Source: Marinomonas sargassi
GTDB taxonomy: Bacteria; Pseudomonadota; Gammaproteobacteria; Pseudomonadales; Marinomonadaceae
Assembly: GCF_025716875.1 (NCBI RefSeq)
Contig: NZ_JAOVZB010000002.1
Span: forward strand, 458,292 to 522,291
Direction of reading: 5' to 3'
DNA length: 64,000 nucleotides
In this document: positions 59,182-64,000 of the stretch, one piece after another
How the letters are laid out: each line of letters opens with the position of its first letter
How positions within the stretch are numbered: position 1 is the stretch's first letter
The notes under the pieces: model-generated
Seen by the model: the letters and a program-made list of their open reading frames with translations, nothing else
Databases searched by the model: none
Told to the model about the DNA's origin: nothing
Made by a program: the position numbers and the translations under genes

Positions 59182-60467
59182 TTATCGTCCCCTTTTGACG
59201 CCTGCATAATTTCGTCTTCTTTGTCCCATAATAAGCGTGGATCAAACATGACAGCTGACAACATAGTTAAAATCACAACAGCAGCAAATGACAATACAGC
59301 CTGCCCGGGCAAAATACTAATCAAGTTCCCCATTTGCACAACACCCGCCAATAAAGCCACTACGAATACATCTATCATTGACCATCGACCAATCACCTCA
59401 GTCACGCGGTAAAGCCATACCTTCTTCAAAATATCGTGTTCTGTCGGGTAGTAGCATTGCCAACACAGCCAACTCAACGACAATATTTTTGTCAGTGGAA
59501 TTACAACGCTGGCTAAAAAAATCACTAATGCAACAGGGTATGAGCCTAAAGACCAAAGCAAAAAAACGCCCCCCATAATAGTAGAGGGCTCCGAACCACC
59601 TAAAAAAGTGGTTTGCATTATAGGGAAAACATTCGCAGGTACAAACATAATCACTGCGGCAATTAAAAATGCAATACTGGCCGTTAAGCTATGGGGACGA
59701 CGACTATGGATAGAATGCCCACAGCGGCTACAATGACTATGGGAGTTAGGTGATACTGCACCGCAAAAATGACAGCCAATCAAAGAATGTAGTTTTGCTG
59801 TTTTCAGCTCGTCAGGATGCTGTTTGTCTTCAATCACATGGTTAGGTGCAGCTCCAGACATTTTGTTCCATAACCAGCGGCGGTCTACTAAAGTCACCGT
59901 CCTAATTAAAAGTACAACATAGCCACAGAATGCCCAAAACGAAAGACCTAACTCTATATCGGCTAAACTCCTCATTTTTACCAAAGCAACTAAAGCTCCT
60001 ACTAAAAAAACATCCACCATGAGCCAAGGCTGAATAGCGACAACCCAGCGAGTTAAATGCCGCCGTGCATTAAGGCTGATATCAGGGTGTTTAAAAGACC
60101 AAAATAGAACAAGCAAAGAAAACAGGTAGATCGCGGGAAAAATGAATAATGCTAAACAAACAATAGAGCCTAATATTAAATAGTCTTGGCCAATTAGCAC
60201 ATCAACAGAACCCAACAATGTTGAGCTGCGCTCAACACCACGGCTAGAAAAACCTAGAAAAGGAAAGACTAAGGCTAAAGACAGCATCAATAAAGCAGAG
60301 AACACAGTACCTAATATACGGCCTTCAACATGTTCATGCACACTCAAGACAACATGCTGACAGCGCCCACACTTAAAACGCTCGCCACTTTTTAAAGGCG
60401 GTATAACATGCAGATGATCACACTCATCACACGCAGTAACCGTTTCATAAAACCTTGTTTTCGACAT
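59178..60467 (-). CDS. pqiA: PqiA inner-membrane protein
   Basis: The inner-membrane partner of PqiB, 429 residues: two similar halves, each starting with a four-Cys zinc ribbon (CDECDHLHVIPPL..FKCGRC and CHFCGAVSPNSHSHCSRCG) followed by about four membrane helices. The second half has the PqiA family MQTTFLGGSEPSTIMGGVFLL region. Length is close to E. coli PqiA. First gene of the operon. Confidence 0.94.
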   Translation of the reverse strand: MSKTRFYETVTACDECDHLHVIPPLKSGERFKCGRCQHVVLSVHEHVEGRILGTVFSALLMLSLALVFPFLGFSSRGVERSSTLLGSVDVLIGQDYLILGSIVCLALFIFPAIYLFSLLVLFWSFKHPDISLNARRHLTRWVVAIQPWLMVDVFLVGALVALVKMRSLADIELGLSFWAFCGYVVLLIRTVTLVDRRWLWNKMSGAAPNHVIEDKQHPDELKTAKLHSLIGCHFCGAVSPNSHSHCSRCGHSIHSRRPHSLTASIAFLIAAVIMFVPANVFPIMQTTFLGGSEPSTIMGGVFLLWSLGSYPVALVIFLASVVIPLTKILSLSWLCWQCYYPTEHDILKKVWLYRVTEVIGRWSMIDVFVVALLAGVVQMGNLISILPGQAVLSFAAVVILTMLSAVMFDPRLLWDKEDEIMQASKGDDK

Positions 60468-60533
60468 ATAAACTTAAGTTCAGCAACCTTGAATCATTTC
60501 TTAGAGTTTAGCATCATCTCTGTTAAGCCATTA

Positions 60534-61535
60534 TTACGAGACTGTTATAGGCGGAACATACTCTCTAAGGCTTTTTGGCAATACTACTGACAACAAGCAT
60601 GCTCTCACCATATGCCAATACACGGCCAGTAATAATAAAGACGCCCCTATTAATATTCCAGTTAATGCAAGGCTATGACCTATATGACCATAACCATTAA
60701 CCAAACTCGCAAGGGCATAGACGACATAAACTAATGATGAAACCATAAAGGCTCGGCGATCAATCATGATAGACACGGTAGTCATTAGTATATAAAGGAC
60801 AATGACGACCAGCATGTTAATGATGCTGTCATTACCATTGAGTATCCCTAGGTTCAAAAACACAGGATGGATAATCAAAGGGGCTGATAGTAAATGTAAC
60901 CAAAACGCCACATCTGATTTTCTTGTCGTTCGACTAGTATCTGACGCATCCCAATACATAGCTATTCCAAAAGCAATACAACCGCAAACAAATGCCACAG
61001 CAAATAAGGCCATGGACTGATTTGGAAATAACTTTGCTATTAATATGATGACGGAATATAAAGCTGTTCCGGTACCCACAGCCACCGTAATAGGTACTCT
61101 AAAACTGCGCCAATGCACATAAGACAATACAGTAGATATAGCTATCGCAACTAAGTCAGGGTGAGTAATGACGCCCACAAAAAAATAATAAGCGGTCCAA
61201 TAGCTACCACCGATAAAAGCCAATAATAATGTAATAGCGGGTAAAGCCATTTTACGTTTTGACACAAGCACAATACTTAACAGCCAAGACAACACAGAAA
61301 ACGTCAAATAGCCAAGAGTTTCATTATATAAACTAACAACCCATAGTGTTGAGAAGAGCAAAAGAGCGGAAGCAATCACCACAAAAATGTCATTGAAGCC
61401 CCCCATCAGACGAACATTCTCTTCATCTGATACTGAGGTTTTAATGGCTGTAACTAAGCACCGAAAGTCTTTTACATCGGAGGCAGAGAAAATACCTTTT
61501 TCTATGGCTAGTTCTAAGTCTTTATCTGTATACAT
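60534..61535 (-). CDS. multi-pass membrane protein of unknown function (DUF2157/DUF4401-like)
   Basis: A 333-residue integral membrane protein: a soluble N-terminus of about 45 residues (MYTDKDLELAIEKGIFSASD) followed by about ten hydrophobic helices. The start resembles DUF2157-type proteins, and a GFNDIFVVIASALLL block at 46-60 is recalled from similar proteins in Shewanella and Vibrio. No catalytic motif is visible. It precedes pqiA by 66 bases on the same strand, so cotranscription is possible. Confidence 0.65.
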   Translation of the reverse strand: MYTDKDLELAIEKGIFSASDVKDFRCLVTAIKTSVSDEENVRLMGGFNDIFVVIASALLLFSTLWVVSLYNETLGYLTFSVLSWLLSIVLVSKRKMALPAITLLLAFIGGSYWTAYYFFVGVITHPDLVAIAISTVLSYVHWRSFRVPITVAVGTGTALYSVIILIAKLFPNQSMALFAVAFVCGCIAFGIAMYWDASDTSRTTRKSDVAFWLHLLSAPLIIHPVFLNLGILNGNDSIINMLVVIVLYILMTTVSIMIDRRAFMVSSLVYVVYALASLVNGYGHIGHSLALTGILIGASLLLLAVYWHMVRACLLSVVLPKSLREYVPPITVS

Positions 61536-61615
61536 AGCATATCCTTTTTAAACTCGAGCATTCTACAGATATAAGATAAAGAGAGTCGATACGAAATTTA
61601 TAAATCTCCAATAAT

Positions 61616-61645
61616 AAAAAAAGAACGCCGAAGCGTTCTTTTTTT
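61616..61645 (-). terminator. Rho-independent terminator after the small lipoprotein gene
   Basis: AAAAAAAGAACGC and GCGTTCTTTTTTT pair around CGAA, a stable tetraloop-like stem. Confidence 0.88.
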
Positions 61646-61646
61646 A

Positions 61647-61781
61647 TTATCTAGAGGAAGATGGAGCACCACCACCGCCATGTCCGCCACCACCGCCATG
61701 GCGTGGATGTGCGCATGCAGTTAGACCAACCACTAGGGTAACCAATAACACAGATAAAGATATGCGCTTAATCGCTTGCAT
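61647..61781 (-). CDS. tiny Gly/His-rich lipoprotein
   Basis: A 44-residue predicted lipoprotein. The signal peptide (MQAIKRISLSVLLVTLVVGL) ends in lipobox LTAC, giving a mature peptide of about 22 residues: CAHPRHGGGGGHGGGG then APSSSR. AGGGAGTTATT precedes the ATG; the open frame continues upstream without a site. The three His in a glycine tract suggest possible metal binding, but no function is known. It has its own terminator. Confidence 0.7.
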   Translation of the reverse strand: MQAIKRISLSVLLVTLVVGLTACAHPRHGGGGGHGGGGAPSSSR

Positions 61782-61919
61782 AATAACTCCCTTTAGGTGA
61801 TTTTTAATTTTGTAGCGCTGATATAAAGCCACTCTTGTCTAATATAATCCAATTACTGTTAAAGAAGAACGCAAGCAAGAGTAAAGAATGTAAATTAACT
61901 GTCCAGATCCCGTTTGGTA

Positions 61920-62909
61920 TTAACGGCTCCGACTCCGCACTGGCTTTCTTCCTCCACCACTGGTTTTACCACTTGGATGCTTAGTATTCCCTTTGCTCCC
62001 ACTTGAAAAAGGTCTTTTATCTTTGCCCTTTGGGTTTCTATTCGATTTTCTATCGTCGCTTCTCACGTGTTTAGTGTTTGCTTTCGTAGAACTTATCGTT
62101 GATGAACTTTTACCATGTTGAGATCGATTAGAAGAAGGTTTTCGCTTAACCTTATTTTTTGTTTTATTAGCAGGCTTATCAGTCTCTGATGAAGAATCTT
62201 CAACCGCTTTCAGCAATACTTTTAACTCTTTTTCCGTTAAATCACGCCACTCACCCAACGCAATGCCTTTCAAACCAACATTCATAATACGAGTACGTTC
62301 TAACTTAACCACCTCGTAACCAAAGTGCTCACACATACGGCGAATTTGGCGATTAAGCCCCTGTACAAGGGTGATATTAAATACATTAGTAGATACTTTA
62401 ACCACAGGGCACTTTTTAGTCATAGTTCCCAGAATTGGAACACCGCCAGCCAAGCCTTGAATGAAGCTTTCTGTAATCGGCTTATTAACCGTGACTAGAT
62501 ACTCTTTCTCATGATTATTGCCTGCCCTTAATACTTTATTAACTAGGTCGCCGTTATTGGTTAGAAATATGAGCCCCTGAGAGTCTTTATCCAGCCTACC
62601 AATTGGAAAAATGCGCACACCATGACTAACAAAATCGACAATATTACTACGTTCAGAGCTTTCTGTTGTACTGACAATACCAACGGGCTTATTTAGCGCA
62701 ATAAAGACAAAGTCTTCAGGGTCTTGAGGCTCTATCAACTGCCCATTTACACGCACAGTATCGCCAGCAGCGACCTTATCACCCACTTTGGCACGCTTAC
62801 CGTTGATAAACACATTACCTTGCTCAATAAAGCGGTCAGCATCCCTACGAGAGCATATTCCACTTTCACTGATGTATTTGTTTAAACGTGTAGAAGAAGC
62901 ATTGAACAT
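61920..62909 (-). CDS. rluF: 23S rRNA pseudouridine synthase RluF
   Basis: A 329-residue RsuA-family synthase that makes pseudouridine 2604 of 23S rRNA and also modifies tRNA-Tyr. An S4 domain ([20 protein letters not shown]) precedes the catalytic domain with the Asp in [19 protein letters not shown] (about 105). [27 protein letters not shown] is almost as in E. coli RluF. The last ~90 residues are a Lys/Ser/Arg-rich disordered tail, longer than in E. coli. It lies beside the rRNA operon but is not part of it. Confidence 0.94.
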   Translation of the reverse strand: MFNASSTRLNKYISESGICSRRDADRFIEQGNVFINGKRAKVGDKVAAGDTVRVNGQLIEPQDPEDFVFIALNKPVGIVSTTESSERSNIVDFVSHGVRIFPIGRLDKDSQGLIFLTNNGDLVNKVLRAGNNHEKEYLVTVNKPITESFIQGLAGGVPILGTMTKKCPVVKVSTNVFNITLVQGLNRQIRRMCEHFGYEVVKLERTRIMNVGLKGIALGEWRDLTEKELKVLLKAVEDSSSETDKPANKTKNKVKRKPSSNRSQHGKSSSTISSTKANTKHVRSDDRKSNRNPKGKDKRPFSSGSKGNTKHPSGKTSGGGRKPVRSRSR

Positions 62910-63043
62910 AAAATCTGGAGTCTTTTATAAAAGTAAATCAATAAACATTAAGTAAAAAGGCAGCTGCCTAGGCACAAGAATATAGGCATTATATAGGAAA
63001 TTTTGTTCGATTAACCTGTTCCTGCTCTATTTCTTCCAAGCAC

Positions 63044-63075
63044 AAAAAAGCCCTGACAGCATAGCTATCAGAGCT
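63044..63075 (-). terminator. terminator-like hairpin at the far end of the rRNA operon
   Basis: AAAAAAGCCCTGACAGC and GCTATCAGAGCTT form an imperfect stem; on the minus strand it ends in a T-run. It matches the hairpin at 63450-63481. Confidence 0.7.
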
Positions 63076-63088
63076 TCTGTTGTTTAAA

Positions 63089-63180
63089 ACTTTATTACCT
63101 GCTCTCACATGCGTATCTTGTAAAGAGCCCCACACTCCGCGGTGTTTTTTACTTTTCTCTCAGCCTCTTCCTGATACTTT
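63089..63180 (-). pseudogene. decayed third 5S rRNA copy
   Basis: After the same hairpin and TTTAAA block as the intact 5S at 63495-63609 come ACCTGCTCTCACATG, CCCCACACT and ACTT, in the order of the 5S 3' half, but with insertions and many changes. The other end is unrecognisable. A remnant, not a functional gene. Confidence 0.6.
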
Positions 63181-63205
63181 CTTCCACTTGCTTTTTTAAC
63201 AGGCA

Positions 63206-63240
63206 CAAAAAAACCCACCCTGCGTAGCAGGATGGGGTTT
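63206..63240 (-). terminator. Rho-independent terminator after the last intact 5S
   Basis: AAACCCACCCTGC and GCAGGATGGGGTTT pair around GTA; on the minus strand it ends in TTTTTTT. Confidence 0.85.
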
Positions 63241-63254
63241 CTCTTAATTTAAAG

Positions 63255-63369
63255 CTTGACGACGACCTACTCTCACATGGGATCCCCCACACTACCATCG
63301 GCGATGGCGCTTTTCACTTCTGAGTTCGGGATGGGATCAGGTGGTTCAACGCCTCTATGATCGTCAAGC
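63255..63369 (-). rRNA. rrf: 5S ribosomal RNA, distal copy
   Basis: The full 5S pattern is present on the minus strand: paired ends CTTGACGA/TCGTCAAG, CCACCTGATCCCATCCCGAA, CAGAAGTGAAA and GAGAGTAGGTCGTCG. It is identical to the copy at 63495-63609. Confidence 0.95.
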
Positions 63370-63449
63370 AATTCGGCTGCGTTCGTTATGATGGCTTAAT
63401 TAGTTAACACCACAACACGCTAATTCTTTGCTTAACTTAATATTTTATT

Positions 63450-63481
63450 AAAAAGCCCTGACAGCGATGCTATCAGGGCTT
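63450..63481 (-). terminator. hairpin between the two 5S genes
   Basis: AAAAAGCCCTGACAGC and GCTATCAGGGCTT form a stem of terminator type. It may once have been the operon's end before the 5S duplication, and may lower transcription of the distal 5S. Confidence 0.65.
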
Positions 63482-63494
63482 CCATTGTTTAAAG

Positions 63495-63609
63495 CTTGAC
63501 GACGACCTACTCTCACATGGGATCCCCCACACTACCATCGGCGATGGCGCTTTTCACTTCTGAGTTCGGGATGGGATCAGGTGGTTCAACGCCTCTATGA
63601 TCGTCAAGC
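63495..63609 (-). rRNA. rrf: 5S ribosomal RNA, proximal copy
   Basis: Identical in sequence to the 5S at 63255-63369, 240 bases away, and nearer the 23S gene. Same pairing ends and loops. Confidence 0.95.
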
Positions 63610-63892
63610 AATTCGGTTGCGCCGTTATGATGTCTTTACATCACAACACGCCAATTCGTTGCTTGTCTCTCTATTGCTTCTTAGCATCAGTTTGCTTGCT
63701 AAGCTTCAACAATTCTCTTTTTTGAATAACGTAAATCAAGTTTTAAACCGGATCGTAATAATATGTGTCTCTTACGACCTCCATGGATGGAGGAAGTGCT
63801 GGAATTGTCAGTCGTTACACGGATGTAACTTATTAGGATAATGCAGGAGCAATTATCGAGAACAATATCCAGTAAAACCACTTTGGTGTTAT
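63610..63892 (-). other. 23S-5S internal transcribed spacer
   Basis: Spacer inside the rRNA operon. It contains hairpins CCTCCAT/ATGGAGG (about 63779-63794) and GTTACA/TGTAAC (about 63814-63829), possible RNase III or processing structures. No tRNA or protein gene is present. Confidence 0.6.
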
Positions 63893-64000
63893 ATGGTCAA
63901 GCCTCACGAGCAATTAGTATTGGTTAGCTCAATGCCTCACAGCACTTACACACCCAACCTATCAACGTCGTAGTCTTCAACGGCTCTTTAGGGGACTTAT
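63893..64000 (-). rRNA. rrl: 23S ribosomal RNA, 3' end only
   Basis: On the minus strand the run GTTGATAGGTTGGGTGTGTA, then GAGCTAACCAATACTAATTG, then CTCGTGAGGCTTGACC is the conserved 23S 3' terminus. The rest lies beyond the right edge. The exact end was set by comparison with E. coli from memory and may be off by several bases. Confidence 0.92.

Noticed and set aside
63581..63881. Open frames of 60-86 codons on both strands near the right end
   Set aside because: They run through 5S and the 23S-5S spacer and have no ribosome site or recognisable protein; chance frames in rRNA-operon DNA.

Overview
The window looks like a chromosomal segment from a marine gammaproteobacterium of the Oceanospirillales type; Marinomonas or a close relative fits best. 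The reasons are the gene order ndk-rlmN-pilW-rodZ-ispG-hisS-yfgM-bamB-der, a cydABX-DC set, a PqiABC set, SdhC and CydA very close to the enterobacterial proteins, and an AT-leaning base composition. This is inferred from recalled protein families; no search was run. No phage, CRISPR array, defence island or intact insertion sequence was seen.

Layout. 2-18.9 kb is the most accessory-like part. It holds a RecQ helicase cut by the left edge, a VOC protein, a GIY-YIG/MFS pair, a LysE exporter with a DUF1127 protein divergent from a MocR-type regulator, a DHH phosphoesterase, a three-gene RND efflux operon, an oxaloacetate decarboxylase-like enzyme, an FMN riboswitch driving a type-II lumazine synthase, and a chemoreceptor with a histidine-rich membrane sensor. 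Two inverted copies of a ~287-bp MITE-like element (2421-2708 and 16618-16903) bracket 14 kb of it. 18.7-22 kb holds DUF2496, tpm and a YgiQ-type radical SAM gene.

22.1-39.4 kb is one long minus-strand block. Reading with transcription it runs iscR-sufB-sufC-sufD-sufS-sufA-sufT, then sufE-iscS, then ndk, rlmN, pilW, rodZ, ispG, hisS, yfgM, bamB, der. In pseudomonads the isc operon occupies the place just before ndk. Here a SUF system sits there and only a short IscS remains of ISC, while an IscR with all its cluster ligands and two adjoining type-1 IscR sites controls the block. IspG and RlmN are themselves Fe-S enzymes, so cluster assembly sits next to some of its clients.

39.6-53.8 kb holds an old-yellow-enzyme homologue, two c-di-GMP proteins, an sdhCD pair with no sdhAB, the cytochrome bd operon with its CydDC exporter, a DUF1289 protein, a TauD-type dioxygenase and arfB. 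53.9-62.9 kb holds a HisA of the eukaryotic (HIS6) type, a second chemoreceptor, pqiABC, a membrane protein of unknown role, a tiny Gly/His-rich lipoprotein and rluF. The right end is the 3' end of an rRNA operon on the minus strand: the 23S end, two identical 5S genes, and a decayed third 5S.

The observations most worth following are the orphan sdhCD, whose SdhD has Asn in place of a haem ligand; the SUF-for-ISC replacement with an IscS lacking the IscU-binding tail; the eukaryotic-type HisA; the MITE pair; the MocR operator array; and the decaying 5S tandem. No wholly new multi-gene system was recognised.
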